Position numbers and translations under genes: made by a program
NCBI GenBank assembly: GCA_016223085.1
Contig: JACRPS010000020.1
Location: forward strand, 62,001 to 126,000
Source of the DNA: Chloroflexota bacterium
GTDB taxonomy: Bacteria > Chloroflexota > Anaerolineae > Aggregatilineales > Phototrophicaceae
Length of the DNA stretch: 64,000 nt
Reading direction: 5' to 3'
Shown here: positions 31,561 to 41,817 of the stretch, piece after piece
Numbering within the stretch: position 1 is the stretch's first letter
Layout: every line of letters starts with the position of its first letter
Notes under the pieces: generated by a model
Databases searched by the model: none
What the model was told of the DNA's origin: nothing
The model's input: only the letters and a program-made list of their open reading frames with translations

Positions 31561-32282
31561 GGTATGGGATTAACCGCACCAATATAGCGGTACCCCTCTC
31601 CGGGGATGGTCACGATGTAACGTGGTTCGGCGGGATCATCCTGAAGCGCCTTGCGTAATTCCGCGATCCGGGTATCAATCACTCGCCCGCCAATGGAATA
31701 GTCCCAACCCCAAACGGTGTTAAGCAGCCGTTCACGGCTAATCAACTCGTCGGCGTGGGTCATCAGGTATTCAAGGATGGCGATGGCTTTGGGCGTCAGC
31801 GAGAGTTCCTGGGAATTGAGCCAGACACGCCGCGCGGTGCGGTCCAGGACGAGCCGTCCGTCGCCAATGCGGCGCGCCGAACTCAACGGCGGCGTTCCAG
31901 GACGAACCCGCCGCAGCACTGCCTGAATGCGGGCAATCAATTCATACGGGTCAAACGGTTTATTCAGATAGTCGTCCGCACCTTCCCACAGTGCCATCGT
32001 GCGTTCCGACGAATCACCGACCTGAGTCAACAGAATCACCGGTGTCCAGTTACCCTGATGCCGCAGCGTTCGCAACATTTCCCGACCATTCAGGCGTGGC
32101 ATTAACACATCGAGGACGATGAGGTCAGGAGTCTGTTCCTGAACCAGCCTAAGACCCTGATTGCCATCAACCGCAATTATAACATCAAAACCGGCTCGTT
32201 CTAAAAGCGGCGACAGATTGGAAGTAATAGCTACTTCGTCGTCAACGATGAGAATTCTGGGTTTTGCGCGCATCGTCATCAT
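31557..32282 (-). CDS. OmpR/PhoB-family response regulator
   Basis: 241 aa. The receiver domain has the acidic pair VDDE, phospho-acceptor Asp58 (LIVLDVLMP), Thr in LLTQV and Lys in LNKPFDPYE. The C-terminal winged helix ends in YIVTIPGEGYRYIG, a typical DNA-binding OmpR ending. Its ATG overlaps the mrpG stop (ATGA) and its stop overlaps the kinase ATG, so it is translationally coupled to both. ATG 32282 or ATG 32273 could be used. It may regulate this operon; no binding site was recognised. Confidence 0.94.
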   Translation of the reverse strand: MMTMRAKPRILIVDDEVAITSNLSPLLERAGFDVIIAVDGNQGLRLVQEQTPDLIVLDVLMPRLNGREMLRTLRHQGNWTPVILLTQVGDSSERTMALWEGADDYLNKPFDPYELIARIQAVLRRVRPGTPPLSSARRIGDGRLVLDRTARRVWLNSQELSLTPKAIAILEYLMTHADELISRERLLNTVWGWDYSIGGRVIDTRIAELRKALQDDPAEPRYIVTIPGEGYRYIGAVNPIP

Positions 32283-32668
32283 CCGGGCTGGTTCACATTG
32301 GTCGATTCGGCGGGCTGGCCCTCAAGACGATGGGTTTCCTCATCATAGCGCCCTTTTAATTCGTCAATTCTGGTTTCCGGCCAAAGCGGCACGCCGGTGA
32401 TATAAGCAGCGCGCCCGATCATATGAGCGGAAACCGGTACGGTGAGGATAATAAAAATGACTATCCCCATCGCGCGGGCAGTCACGCCCAGGTCGTTAAA
32501 GTAAACAGCCGTCGCTACCATAATCAAAATCACACCCAACGTAGCCGCTTTGCTGGTCGCAGACATACGCAGGAATACATCCGGCAGCCGGAGAATGCCA
32601 ATGCCCGCCAGCAGCATGAGCAGCGCTCCCAGCGTCAGCAGAATCGCACTGATTACCGTTTGAATCAT
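32279..32668 (-). CDS. mrpG: Mrp Na+/H+ antiporter subunit G
   Basis: 129 aa with three helices, including the conserved [25 protein letters not shown] segment of MnhG/MrpG and a polar C-terminal tail. It is an accessory subunit of the multi-subunit monovalent cation/proton antiporter. It overlaps mrpF upstream and the response regulator downstream by 4 bp each. Confidence 0.93.
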   Translation of the reverse strand: MIQTVISAILLTLGALLMLLAGIGILRLPDVFLRMSATSKAATLGVILIMVATAVYFNDLGVTARAMGIVIFIILTVPVSAHMIGRAAYITGVPLWPETRIDELKGRYDEETHRLEGQPAESTNVNQPG

Positions 32669-32919
32669 CGCTTGGAACGCTCCAGGTAAAACGCAAAGGC
32701 GACCGTACCCAAAAACGAGATGAGTGCCAGGACAACCGCGATGTCAAGAAACACCGGCTGACCGGTCATCACCGCGTACACGGCGATCAAACCAATGCCA
32801 ATCGTGGTCATCAGATCAAAAGCGACGACCCGGCTTGCCAAGCTTGGGCCTCGTATGAGACGCGCCACGGTCAGGATGAGGCCTAACATCAGAATGATGG
32901 TCGGTAGTTCCAAAATCAT
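32665..32919 (-). CDS. mrpF: Mrp antiporter subunit F
   Basis: 84 aa with three helices; [19 protein letters not shown] is the hallmark of MnhF/MrpF. A small subunit required for assembly of the antiporter in characterised homologues. It overlaps mrpE and mrpG by 4 bp. Confidence 0.93.
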   Translation of the reverse strand: MILELPTIILMLGLILTVARLIRGPSLASRVVAFDLMTTIGIGLIAVYAVMTGQPVFLDIAVVLALISFLGTVAFAFYLERSKR

Positions 32920-33389
32920 CGAAGCAGTTCTCCTACCCGTCGTTCAAATCCCTGCCTGATTTCCTGGCGAAACGCTTCCACATCCGTTACGTTCATCACG
33001 TGGACATACATCACCCGCCGGTCAGACGAGATGTCCAGCGTTAATGTCCCTGGCGTCAGTGTGATCAGGTTCGCGAGCAGGGTGATCTCGGTATTCGTGG
33101 TCACGGTCAGAGGAATCGCTACAATACCAGGGTGGACGTCCATGTCTGGTTTAATGACGACGTAGGCTACCTTCAGTGTAGCACTAACCAGCTCTCGCAG
33201 GAAAAAGAACAGAAAGCTGATGGTCTGCCGGAATTTCTTAAAGTAAGTAGACGGGCCATACAACGGGCTGGCTAACCAGAGCACGAGATAACCCACGATA
33301 AATCCTTCAATCAAGGTATTGGGTGTAAAGGAGCCTGTCAGGAAAGTCCACACGAGCGCCAGCAAAAGATTGATGAACAGAACATTCAT
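32916..33389 (-). CDS. mrpE: Mrp antiporter subunit E
   Basis: 157 aa. Two or three N-terminal helices ([25 protein letters not shown]) are followed by a soluble C-terminal domain with [12 protein letters not shown], typical of MrpE/MnhE. It overlaps its neighbours by 4 bp on both sides, fitting stoichiometric translation of the complex. Confidence 0.92.
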   Translation of the reverse strand: MNVLFINLLLALVWTFLTGSFTPNTLIEGFIVGYLVLWLASPLYGPSTYFKKFRQTISFLFFFLRELVSATLKVAYVVIKPDMDVHPGIVAIPLTVTTNTEITLLANLITLTPGTLTLDISSDRRVMYVHVMNVTDVEAFRQEIRQGFERRVGELLR

Positions 33390-34885
33390 GGGGTGCCTCC
33401 CAGGACGGCAGTAACATACTCCGCCGGCGATAACAACTGGCTGGCAGCCTGAGACGAGAGGATAAAGATTGGCTCGGCCAGCAGGCCAATACCAACAATC
33501 AGGCAGGACAGACCCGCAACCGGCAGCAGCAGTTGGAGGCGCACGCTGGTTGACAGCGGCTTTGGCGCGGGCGCTGTCTCAGGGCGATTCTTCCAGAACA
33601 CCTCCGCCCAGATTTTGGTCATTGAAAACAGGGTGAGCAGACTGACACCGAGGGCAACAAACGCGATAACCGGCTGGTTAACTTCCAGGCTGGCGCGTAT
33701 CAGCAGGAATTTGGCCCAGAAACCTGACAGCGGCGGCAGCCCGGCAAGCGACATGGCTGAAATCAAAAATAACAGGCTTAACCCGACATGTGACCGGTAC
33801 AATCCCCCCAGTTTTTTCAGGTGGAAGCTGCCCTGCAACTGGTATACCGCGCCACTCACCAGAAACAGATTGGCCTTGACGATAATGTTGTGAATCAGGA
33901 AGAAAATGGCTCCGGCCAGCGCCAGCGGCGTAAACAGCGCCAGCCCCATAACCATATATCCAATCTGGCTGATGATGTGGGTTGAAAGAATGCGGCGGAA
34001 TTCATTCTGGGCGGCTGCCCCCAACACACCAGTTACCATCGTCAGCGCGCCAATCAGCAGGAGAAGCGCATGGGTAAAACCGATGTCCTGCGTAAACAAC
34101 AGGGTGAAAACCCGAATGAGAGCATAGACTCCCACTTTCGTTAGCAGGCCGGCAAAGAGCGCCGTGATTGCCACCGGCGCAACCGGATACGAAGCGGGCA
34201 GCCAGAAGAACAGCGGAAACAGCGCAGCCTTGATGCCAAAGGCGATCAGGAACAACATGGCGACAACCGTTATCAGTTCGGGCTGCCGTGACTGGGACAG
34301 TTGAACGGAAAGCTGAGCCATATTCAATGTGCCGCTGACGCTGTATAAAACGCCAACCGCCGTTAAAAAGATAGCGGAGGAAACCAGATTAATGGTGACG
34401 TACTTTAAAGCACCTTCAAGCTGCGCCCTTTCGTTCCCCAGCGCCACCAGCACAAACGATGACATCAGCATCACTTCGAACCAGACATACAGGTTGAAGA
34501 TGTCACCCGTCAGGAACGAGCCGGAGATACCCATCATCAGGAACAGCAGCAGCGGATAGTAGCCAAACCGTTCACGCCGGCTATCCACACTGGCATGAGA
34601 AAAGATCACAACGGCAACAGCGATAATGCCCCCCAGTACGGTCATGATGGCGCTGAACAAATCCGCGACAAAGGTGATGCCAAACGGCGCAGGCCAGTTG
34701 CCCACCTGAACGACCTGAATGCCACCACGCCACACTACCAGGAGAAGGACAAGCGCCGATACTAACAGGCCAATTGAACCAGCCAGCGCCAAGGCCCGCT
34801 GGATACGGCGGCGGCGCCAGGTCAGCAGCGCCAGTGCAGCGGTGACAAATGGAATCAGGAGCGGCAGAAGCAGTAGCAATCCCAT
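33386..34885 (-). CDS. mrpD: Mrp antiporter subunit D (NuoM/N-like)
   Basis: 499 aa with about fourteen helices, homologous to the proton-pumping subunits of complex I. Seen are the helix-break segment [21 protein letters not shown], followed by KVGVYALIR, and internal TKIW. The start is set at ATG 34885: AAGGAGAG lies 10 bp upstream and overlaps the mrpC end; the frame extends further only inside mrpC. With MrpA it forms the ion-translocating pair in the cytoplasmic membrane. Confidence 0.95.
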   Translation of the reverse strand: MGLLLLLPLLIPFVTAALALLTWRRRRIQRALALAGSIGLLVSALVLLLVVWRGGIQVVQVGNWPAPFGITFVADLFSAIMTVLGGIIAVAVVIFSHASVDSRRERFGYYPLLLFLMMGISGSFLTGDIFNLYVWFEVMLMSSFVLVALGNERAQLEGALKYVTINLVSSAIFLTAVGVLYSVSGTLNMAQLSVQLSQSRQPELITVVAMLFLIAFGIKAALFPLFFWLPASYPVAPVAITALFAGLLTKVGVYALIRVFTLLFTQDIGFTHALLLLIGALTMVTGVLGAAAQNEFRRILSTHIISQIGYMVMGLALFTPLALAGAIFFLIHNIIVKANLFLVSGAVYQLQGSFHLKKLGGLYRSHVGLSLLFLISAMSLAGLPPLSGFWAKFLLIRASLEVNQPVIAFVALGVSLLTLFSMTKIWAEVFWKNRPETAPAPKPLSTSVRLQLLLPVAGLSCLIVGIGLLAEPIFILSSQAASQLLSPAEYVTAVLGGTP

Positions 34886-34889
34886 TGAA

Positions 34890-35243
34890 TCACAACTCTC
34901 CTTCGATGCCGCGCAGGTTGTTACTGTCGTCGGTTCCAACCGACCGGTGCGTCTGCTCGATCAGGACGACGGCAAAGGCCAGGACGCCAAAACTAATCAC
35001 GATAGCGGTTAAGATCAGCGCCTGCGGCACCGGGTCGGCAAACGGAACCGGAGGCTCGCTCACACCGGCAGGAACGATGGGCGGGGCAGCGCGGGTTAAA
35101 CCGCCGACGGTAAAAATGAGCAGGGTGGTGGCATAACTCAATAAGATTAACCCCATAATCAGTTTCACAATGCTGCGCCGCATCATCATATAAAGACCAC
35201 CCGCGTATAACCCGCCAACCAAAAACGCCAGCACGATGGTCAT
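34890..35243 (-). CDS. mrpC: Mrp antiporter subunit C (NuoK-like)
   Basis: 117 aa with three helices; [29 protein letters not shown] and [20 protein letters not shown] match MrpC/MnhC and NuoK. It is spaced 1 bp from mrpB and 4 bp from mrpD. A proline-rich outer loop ([20 protein letters not shown]) is as expected. Confidence 0.95.
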   Translation of the reverse strand: MTIVLAFLVGGLYAGGLYMMMRRSIVKLIMGLILLSYATTLLIFTVGGLTRAAPPIVPAGVSEPPVPFADPVPQALILTAIVISFGVLAFAVVLIEQTHRSVGTDDSNNLRGIEGEL

Positions 35244-35244
35244 G

Positions 35245-35682
35245 TTATTCCTCCATCAGTTCAAAGACGATCTGGAGTACCATACCCAGAACCGTGATAA
35301 ACACACCGATATCGAAAATGCCCGGCGTGCCAACTTTCCCGATGACGGGCACTTCCACAACGCTCCAAATTCCGGTCATAAAGGGTCGCCTATAAAACAG
35401 CGAAAACAGGCCACTGCCTACCGCGACCAGCAGGCCGATGCCAATTAATACTCGCGGCGGAAACCGGAGCAGCCGCCGGGCGTCATGAACGGTATGGGCG
35501 ATGCCATAGAGGGCAAAGGCCGCCCCCGCAACCAGCCCGCCGACGAACCCGCCGCCCGGCTCGTTGTGTCCTCGGGTTAACAAAAACAGCGAAAACAGCA
35601 GCAGAACCGGAACGAGATAGCGGGTAGCCGTTAGAAGAATGAGCGACGGTATGGTGTTATCCTTTTCTGCCGGTTTCATCAC
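35245..35682 (-). CDS. mrpB: Mrp antiporter subunit B
   Basis: 145 aa with four helices and the MnhB motif [22 protein letters not shown], then [17 protein letters not shown]. The separate short B subunit means that the MrpA C-terminus must carry the remaining MbhD/E-like helices, and its length agrees. It overlaps mrpA by 4 bp. Confidence 0.95.
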   Translation of the reverse strand: MMKPAEKDNTIPSLILLTATRYLVPVLLLFSLFLLTRGHNEPGGGFVGGLVAGAAFALYGIAHTVHDARRLLRFPPRVLIGIGLLVAVGSGLFSLFYRRPFMTGIWSVVEVPVIGKVGTPGIFDIGVFITVLGMVLQIVFELMEE

Positions 35683-38045
35683 ATGGCCTCTACTTCTTTG
35701 GATTTATCCTGTTCGGCCACCAATTCTGTTTCGACCGTAGCCGTTAAGTCAACTTTCCGCTGTGAAGGCGTCCGCAGCCGGAGGAGCGCGTAAACACCCA
35801 GCGCCGCAATGCCCAACACCGTGATTTCACCCAGCGTGTCCAATCCTCGGAAATCCACAAGGATGACATTCACAATATTGCGTCCTTTCGCCGCTGGCAC
35901 GCTGTTTTCCGCGAAGTAAGACGTCAGCAGGGTCGGTTGAGTAACCGTCGTGGAAACCAGGACAAGTGTCGTTATTAACGCGCCGACGGATAAGGCAATG
36001 ACAGCATCGCGTATACGCTGGCCTCTTGAGGAAAACGTTGCAAAGGGTGGCAGGCGGTACAGGATAAGCACCATCAGGATCACGGTCAGCGTTTCGATGG
36101 CAAACTGGGTCATCGCCAGGTCTGGCGCGCCGAAGAACACAAAGATGAGCGCGATGCCGTAACCGACCACGCCCAGGGACACAACCGCCGCCAGCCTGGA
36201 CCGGGCAAACAGGACAACGATCATCGCCACCGCAATAATCGCGGCAATTACCGCCTCGTGAACGCGAAGGTCTGTGGAGGGAAGTTGCCCGGCAAAATCA
36301 TGCTTGGTCACCAGCGTCAGGCCAACCAGGACGAAAAATACCAGGTTTATCGTCAGCAGATAAATACGCAGATAACCGTGCTGGAGGACGCGCGTTTGCA
36401 GCCGCCCCAGCGACAGCATCGCCTCAAGCCCAAACTCGTACCATTTGGCTGGCCCCCATTGCCTACCCATGTCAAGCCGGTTGCTGATTCGCCGGTAACT
36501 GTGCCGATAGCGATAAACAACCAGCCCCCCCAGAACGGTTAGTATGCTCAAAATCAGCATTGGATTGACGCCGTGCCAGAGCGCCAGTTTCACGGCTGTT
36601 GGTCTGGCAACAACGGCGCTGACCGCCGGAGCGATCAAGATTGCCCCTACCTGCGCCAGCACCAGCCCTGCCGCCAGGCTGCCCAGCCCCAGCGCCAGCG
36701 GGCCTAACCACAAGCCGAGTGGCACGGCGTGGGGCTGCTGAGGCGTTTCGACAAGCTGACCGGTGAAGGGTCGGACAAACACCAGCACCGCCACCGCCAC
36801 CATCATCATATTGGCGATCACCGCCAGGGTGGTGAACAGGATGGCATTGTCCTGAAGCCCCAGTGTGGTTTCGTAAAGCAGTTCTTTGCTGACGAACCCA
36901 AAAAAGGGCGGTATCCCGGCCATTGACAGCGCAGCAAAACCCGCTGCCAAAGCGACAAGGGGCATTATCCGCGCCAAGCCGCCGAGCGCCGTAACGTCGC
37001 GGGTGCCGGTTTCATGTTCGAGGATACCGGCGATCAAAAACAGCGCGCCTTTGTACATCGAATGAACGATCAAAAAAACAATCGCCGCCTGAGCTGCCAG
37101 AGGTATATCCAGACCTAACAGGAAAACCAGCGCCCCCAGCGAACTGATGGTTGAATAGGCGAGAATCCGTTTCAAATCAACCTGGCGCAGCGACAGATAC
37201 GCGCCAACAAGCATCGTCAACCCGCCCACAGCGGGCAGGAGCAGATGCCAGAGAGCCGTTCCGCCCAAAATAGGCGTGAAGCGGGCCAGAAGATAGATGC
37301 CGGCTTTAACCATCGTCGCCGAGTGCAGGTAAGCGCTGACCGGAGATGGCGCTGTCATCGCGCCCGGCAGCCAGAAATGAAACGGAACCTGAGCCGACTT
37401 GGTGAACGCTCCGGCCAGTATCAGCAGCAGGGTGGGAACGTAAAATGGATGTTCAGTAAGACACTCTCCAGCCACCAGGGCGGAAATCTCGAAGCTGTTT
37501 CCGGCCAGTCCCAGCAGGATCAGACCAGCCATCAGCGCCAGGCCGCCGCCGCTGGTTATAAGCAGCGCCTGTAAAGCTGCTTTACGGGCTGCCTCATCCT
37601 TGTGCTTGAAGCCGATCAACAGATAGGAACTGAAACTGGTTAACTCCCAGAATATAAAGAGGGTGAGCAGATTGTCCGCCAGTACCAGTCCCAGCATGGA
37701 CGCCATAAAAATCAGAATATAGGCGTAAAAGCGGCCAATGAGTGGTTCATCAGCCATATACGCGCCAGCATAGATAAAGATGAAGATACCTGTGCCGCTC
37801 ACTAACAGGGCAAACAACCAGCTCAGGCCATCCAGGTAAAACGAAAGCTGAATACCCAGGCTGGGTACCCAGTTATACGAAGCCGTAATGGCCTCGCCGG
37901 TCATAACCGCTGGCGTGAAGGACAGGAAATAAAGGGTCAGCAGCAGGGGCAAAAGCGCAAACAGCCACCCGCGCAACCGACCAACCCGGACAGCCCAGGG
38001 TGCAGCAAGCGACAGCCCAAAACCCGAAAGAACCGCTACCAGCAT
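35679..38045 (-). CDS. mrpA: Mrp antiporter subunit A (NuoL-like)
   Basis: 788 aa, normal length for MrpA. The first ~500 residues are the NuoL-like antiporter core, with [19 protein letters not shown], then HSATMVKAG, and [20 protein letters not shown]. The C-terminal ~200 residues hold the extra helices of the MrpA-type extension, with [19 protein letters not shown] and a terminal [20 protein letters not shown] segment. It is the first gene of a nine-gene operon (mrpABCDEFG, regulator, kinase). The complex exchanges Na+ (or Li+, K+) for H+, driven by proton motive force. Confidence 0.96.
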   Translation of the reverse strand: MLVAVLSGFGLSLAAPWAVRVGRLRGWLFALLPLLLTLYFLSFTPAVMTGEAITASYNWVPSLGIQLSFYLDGLSWLFALLVSGTGIFIFIYAGAYMADEPLIGRFYAYILIFMASMLGLVLADNLLTLFIFWELTSFSSYLLIGFKHKDEAARKAALQALLITSGGGLALMAGLILLGLAGNSFEISALVAGECLTEHPFYVPTLLLILAGAFTKSAQVPFHFWLPGAMTAPSPVSAYLHSATMVKAGIYLLARFTPILGGTALWHLLLPAVGGLTMLVGAYLSLRQVDLKRILAYSTISSLGALVFLLGLDIPLAAQAAIVFLIVHSMYKGALFLIAGILEHETGTRDVTALGGLARIMPLVALAAGFAALSMAGIPPFFGFVSKELLYETTLGLQDNAILFTTLAVIANMMMVAVAVLVFVRPFTGQLVETPQQPHAVPLGLWLGPLALGLGSLAAGLVLAQVGAILIAPAVSAVVARPTAVKLALWHGVNPMLILSILTVLGGLVVYRYRHSYRRISNRLDMGRQWGPAKWYEFGLEAMLSLGRLQTRVLQHGYLRIYLLTINLVFFVLVGLTLVTKHDFAGQLPSTDLRVHEAVIAAIIAVAMIVVLFARSRLAAVVSLGVVGYGIALIFVFFGAPDLAMTQFAIETLTVILMVLILYRLPPFATFSSRGQRIRDAVIALSVGALITTLVLVSTTVTQPTLLTSYFAENSVPAAKGRNIVNVILVDFRGLDTLGEITVLGIAALGVYALLRLRTPSQRKVDLTATVETELVAEQDKSKEVEAM

Positions 38046-38598
38046 AAACCTAAAACTTCCTGTGCAGGAAACCGGATAAAATCATGTCACGTGAGAATAC
38101 CGACCGGACCGTATGATAACTTTTCAGCATGTTCTGTGTGCTTCGTCCGATCAAGCTCTTGACGATCTGAAATCCTCCCCGTCAGCAGGGAGGGAGAAAG
38201 ACGGGATTTGCCGGGCAGAAGGGTAACGACTTGCCGGATGAAGCATTTGTATGAAGTTTAGTTTTTTGGAGGGATAGATTGCAATATAAAGGGGTTACAA
38301 ATCCGAGACAGTCTGTGACAGTTCTGTGAGAATACCTCAATTGGGGGCTGTTTGTCACTGCGACCCCTGATAGGAAATTTCTGCTGTGACTCGTGCCGTT
38401 TAGACGGCAAACACCCAAAACACAACAAATCCCGACAGACTAATCTGCTAAAGAACCAACCAATTCCTTTTTTTAACACATGGGAAAGTTTCCTAACTTT
38501 CTCCGGGATATTTTCCCAACCAGAACATGATCCCATCTCATGACAACAGGACTGTTCGTTGTGTACGGTAGAGAAGTCGCAAACGAGCAGGAAGGAAG
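38046..38598. other. Divergent intergenic region mrpA / cupredoxin
   Basis: 553 bp without a credible gene. It holds copy A of the ~218-bp repeat (38137-38355) and then AT-richer sequence leading to the cupredoxin ribosome site. Promoters for both operons should lie here, but no convincing -35/-10 pair was found. The minus-strand frame at 38258-38653 has no coding features. Confidence 0.6.
38137..38355. repeat. ~218-bp long repeat, copy A
   Basis: Begins GTGCTTCGTCCGATCAAGC and ends GGGGGCTGTTTGT. It aligns along its whole length with 45449-45667 in the same orientation, roughly 75% identical by eye. Shared landmarks are GACGATCYGAAA, a CCTCCC/GGGAGG hairpin, ACGACTTGCCGG, GGTTACAAATCCG and CAGTTCYGTGAGA. 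It could be a structured RNA, a regulatory region or an element end. Confidence 0.75.
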
Positions 38599-39648
38599 AT
38601 GGGTATGTCAGGTATGTGGAGTAACGTTCGAACACGATTGGGCTGGTTGGCAATCGGCAGCGCCCTGTTTAGTGGTATGATTGCAGGCATCTTTATCCCC
38701 CAGGTTACGGCTCAGGCGCAGGATGCAGAACCGCAAACCTATACGGTGCTCGCCGGAGGGGCTGACGTATTCAACACGGCGGTTCTGGCTTTCGCGCCGC
38801 AATCGCTGAAAGTTCACCGGGGTGATACGGTTCAATGGCTGATTTCCGGCTTCCACAACATCCATTTTGCGGAGACGCCGACCGAACTCATTATCGCGCC
38901 GGAAGTGAACGGCCAGCCACTCCCTCAGATGAATCCAGCCGTTGCCTTCCCCAATATCGAAAATGGTGGTGTCTTCCAGGGTGGCGACGCCAACAGCGGG
39001 ATTGGGCTTGATCCGACAAACCCTACGGTGACTTTTTCGCTGGTGATGGATGTCGAACCGGGGACATACACCTACGTTTGTGATATTCATCCCGGGATGG
39101 TGGCTACGATTACCGTCGTAGATGATGCGACTGCCATCCCCGCGCCTGCTGAAGTACTGGCTACCGGGGCGGCTGAGCAGGCTATGAATGCGGGTACGGG
39201 CGTACAGGCAGCGGTGAAAGCGGCGATGCAGCCTCCGTCTGGCGCTGAAAATGGTGAGCAACAGGTCAAGGCGGGTCTACAGCCCGGCGTGGCAGCCGTG
39301 CTCCAGTTCTTCCCTTCGATTTCGGTTATCGAGGCCGGGCAGAGCGTCACCTGGAGCGTTCCTCCTGGTATGGAACCGCATACCGTTACCTGGCCGCCAC
39401 CGCCTCCCGGTTCAGATTTTACGTTGATTCCGCAGGATGCAGGAAATCCTATCCTGGCGCTGGGGGAAGCCGCGTTCCCATCGGCAGAAAGCGGCGCAGA
39501 GATCGGAACGGGTGACAATTTTAACAGCGGAATCATGATGCCCGGCCAGAGCTACACACTCAAGTTCACTGAACCCGGCGTCTACAACTATATCTGTTTC
39601 CTCCATCCCGGAATGCAAGGTGCTGTCGTCGTGATGCCCTCGTCGTAA
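38599..39648 (+). CDS. Two-domain cupredoxin (plastocyanin-like copper protein)
   Basis: 349 aa. A signal peptide (about 1-40, ending VTAQAQ) exports it. Two cupredoxin folds follow, each with a type-1 copper site: domain 1 His86 or His89 (FHNIHF) with Cys161-His164-Met167 (CDIHPGM), and domain 2 His261 with Cys333-His336-Met339 (CFLHPGM). Both sites look complete, so it may carry electrons or hold copper outside the cell. GGAAGG lies before the ATG. First gene of a seven-gene operon ending in a sensor kinase and regulator. Domain 1 and domain 2 are clearly related, probably by internal duplication. Confidence 0.92.
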   Translation: MGMSGMWSNVRTRLGWLAIGSALFSGMIAGIFIPQVTAQAQDAEPQTYTVLAGGADVFNTAVLAFAPQSLKVHRGDTVQWLISGFHNIHFAETPTELIIAPEVNGQPLPQMNPAVAFPNIENGGVFQGGDANSGIGLDPTNPTVTFSLVMDVEPGTYTYVCDIHPGMVATITVVDDATAIPAPAEVLATGAAEQAMNAGTGVQAAVKAAMQPPSGAENGEQQVKAGLQPGVAAVLQFFPSISVIEAGQSVTWSVPPGMEPHTVTWPPPPPGSDFTLIPQDAGNPILALGEAAFPSAESGAEIGTGDNFNSGIMMPGQSYTLKFTEPGVYNYICFLHPGMQGAVVVMPSS

Positions 39649-39681
39649 GCGCCGGTATTACCCAACAGACAGGGTGGGGCT

Positions 39682-40788
39682 ATGGCCGGTTTCAGTCCCA
39701 CCCTGGAGACGGGCATGAAGCGGAACACGAGCACCAGGAAGGGCAAGACCTGGAATGTATCGGCCAGATTCTACGATAGTGGCGAGGGTATGATGAACAG
39801 GATTTTTATCTCGACCAACGGCAGCAGGCTGGCACGAGCGGAGTGTGGCACAAACAGTCAGTGGTCAGTCGAATTCCTGCTTGAAGGCGAGAAGGTGCGC
39901 TGCCTTGCAGCAGACCCGCACAACGCGAATGTGGTCTATGCCGGGACGCAGGGAAACGGCGTGGTTCGATCTGAAGACCGGGGCAAATCTTGGCAACGCT
40001 CCGGGATGGAGGGGCACATCGTCAAATCCATTGCCGTCAGTTACAGTGAACCCGGCACCGTCTACGCCGGGACGCGGCCTGCGCTGATCTTCGTTTCGCG
40101 CGATAGCGGCGCGCACTGGGAAGAACTCAGCACGTTCCGGCGCATCTTTTCGCGGCGCTTCTGGTTTTCACCCGCCGAGCCGCCATTCATCGGCTATGTG
40201 CAGGGCATCGCGCTCTCGCCCACCGACCCCAACGTAATCCTGGCTGGAATCGAGTTTGGCGCGGTGGTTCGCAGCACGGACAAAGGCAAAACCTGGCAGG
40301 GGCACCGCAAGGGGGCGCTGCGGGACTGCCACTCGATCACGTTCCACGCCACCAACGGCGATTGGGTCTACGAAGGTGGTGGAACGGGCGCTGGAGTTGC
40401 GTTCAGCCGCGACGCCGGAAACACCTGGACGCAGGCCAAGCAGGGTCTTGATCGCCACTACGGCTGGGCAGCCGCCGCAGACCCGGCGCGCCCGGAGGTG
40501 ATGTATGTCTCGGTGTCGCCCGGCCCGATGAAGGCACACAGCGCAGACAATGCCCAAGCGTCCATTTTCCGCTCGATGGGCGGCAGCACATGGGAAAAGC
40601 TGAACGGCGGCCTGCCGCAGCCCTTAAACCACATGCCCTACGCGCTGCTCACCGACCGCAACACACCGGGTCATCTTTATGCCGGTTTGAGCAACGGCGA
40701 TGTCTGGCATACGGCGGATTACGGCGATCACTGGCAGCAGCTTCCCTTGAATCTCGGAAATATCTGGACAGCGATGATTATGCTTTGA
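39682..40788 (+). CDS. Asp-box/BNR beta-propeller protein
   Basis: Up to 368 aa. Five or six Asp-box repeats (RSEDRGKSWQ, VSRDSGAHWEE, RSTDKGKTWQG, FSRDAGNTWTQ, FRSMGGSTWEK, TADYGDHWQQ) define a sialidase-like or VPS10-like propeller. The catalytic residues of sialidases (Arg triad, Tyr/Glu) are not evident, so a binding or sensing role is more likely. No signal peptide is seen. The start is uncertain: ATG 39682 is 33 bp after the cupredoxin stop, while ATG 39790/39793 follow a GAGGG that is too close. It lies in the cupredoxin operon. Confidence 0.82.
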   Translation: MAGFSPTLETGMKRNTSTRKGKTWNVSARFYDSGEGMMNRIFISTNGSRLARAECGTNSQWSVEFLLEGEKVRCLAADPHNANVVYAGTQGNGVVRSEDRGKSWQRSGMEGHIVKSIAVSYSEPGTVYAGTRPALIFVSRDSGAHWEELSTFRRIFSRRFWFSPAEPPFIGYVQGIALSPTDPNVILAGIEFGAVVRSTDKGKTWQGHRKGALRDCHSITFHATNGDWVYEGGGTGAGVAFSRDAGNTWTQAKQGLDRHYGWAAAADPARPEVMYVSVSPGPMKAHSADNAQASIFRSMGGSTWEKLNGGLPQPLNHMPYALLTDRNTPGHLYAGLSNGDVWHTADYGDHWQQLPLNLGNIWTAMIML

Positions 40789-40804
40789 TGGATAGGAGGA
40801 CAGG

Positions 40805-41224
40805 ATGGAGTCGAGAGAACGATTCTCCCGCTATGCTTATGCCGCCGTCGCGTGGCTCTTTGTGGCCGGGATTTTGATGCAGGTATTTCTGATTGGGTTG
40901 ACCTTTTTAGGCGGACGCCCGAGCCTGCAAACCCACGCCGGGTTGGGTCATGGTTTAGCAATCGCACCGCTGCTGATGGTTGTTCTGGCTTACACAGGCC
41001 GATTGCCTAGCCCGATGAAACCGTTTACGTGGCTCGCCCTTGTTGTCTATGTTCTGCTGGCGGATGTCGTCATTTTCTTGCGAGGGTCAGCGCCAATCAT
41101 CGCTGCATTGCATCCGGTGCTGGCGGTGCTGCTCTTCGGCGTTGCCGGATTTCTGGCGGTGCGCGCATGGCGACTGGTGCGCGAGGTACGGACAGCAGTT
41201 CTGGTGAAGTCTCCCGCTGTATAG
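40805..41224 (+). CDS. Four-helix membrane protein, DUF6220-like
   Basis: 139 aa with four membrane helices and His residues near membrane faces (QTHAGLGHGLAIAPLL, AALHPVLAV), resembling DUF6220 proteins of unknown function. The paired histidines could bind heme or copper, but this is conjecture. GGAGGACAGG lies just before the ATG, and the gene starts 16 bp after the propeller gene. Confidence 0.8.
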   Translation: MESRERFSRYAYAAVAWLFVAGILMQVFLIGLTFLGGRPSLQTHAGLGHGLAIAPLLMVVLAYTGRLPSPMKPFTWLALVVYVLLADVVIFLRGSAPIIAALHPVLAVLLFGVAGFLAVRAWRLVREVRTAVLVKSPAV

Positions 41225-41260
41225 TCAAGGAAATTCATCGGTTATCACAGGAGGAAAAAT

Positions 41261-41800
41261 ATGGCTCAATCAGGCAGCGAAATCCTGAACTCGCGTACCG
41301 GGCAGCGTACCATCTTTCTCCGAACCGCCGCCGATACCGGTGGTGCTTACCTTCGCACCGAAACCTTCCATCCACCGCACCAACCCGCAGAACCGGAGCA
41401 TGTACATCCGTTCCAGGAGAGTCGCTGCGAGGTGCTGTCTGGAAAACTGCACTTTTGTATCGCTGGTAACGAGCGGATAGTGGGACCCGGCCAGGCAGTA
41501 GACATTCCCCGTAACGTTCCGCATTACTTCTGGAATGACAGCGACGAAGAGGTGCACGCCATTCAGGAATTTCGCCCGGCGCTCAAGATCGAAGACTTCT
41601 TCGATACCTACTTTGCTCTCGCCAGGGCAGGAAAACTCAATGAGAAGGGAATACCTGCCAATGTATTCCATATGGCCGTTTTGATACGGGAGTACGATCA
41701 GGTCATGCGGGTGACGAAGCCACCACGTCCTGTGCAACTGCTGCTGATGGGGCTTGCGCCTTTCGGACGACTCCTGGGTTATCAGGGGACTTTTCGGTAA
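41261..41800 (+). CDS. Cupin-domain protein
   Basis: 179 aa. A single cupin barrel: metal-site motif EHVHPFQESRCEVLSG in the first half and PRNVPHYFWNDSDEEVHAIQEF in the second, giving a typical 2-His/Glu plus His metal site. The C-terminal helix region ends in a hydrophobic LLLMGLAPFGRLLGY stretch. Enzyme or sensor role unknown. GGAGG lies 9 bp before the ATG; it sits in the middle of the cupredoxin operon. Confidence 0.85.
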   Translation: MAQSGSEILNSRTGQRTIFLRTAADTGGAYLRTETFHPPHQPAEPEHVHPFQESRCEVLSGKLHFCIAGNERIVGPGQAVDIPRNVPHYFWNDSDEEVHAIQEFRPALKIEDFFDTYFALARAGKLNEKGIPANVFHMAVLIREYDQVMRVTKPPRPVQLLLMGLAPFGRLLGYQGTFR

Positions 41801-41817
41801 CGTAGAGGAGAAGCAGC

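Noticed and set aside
38258-38653. 131-aa minus-strand frame in the mrpA-cupredoxin gap
   Set aside because: It overlaps the long repeat and the cupredoxin start and has no coding character.
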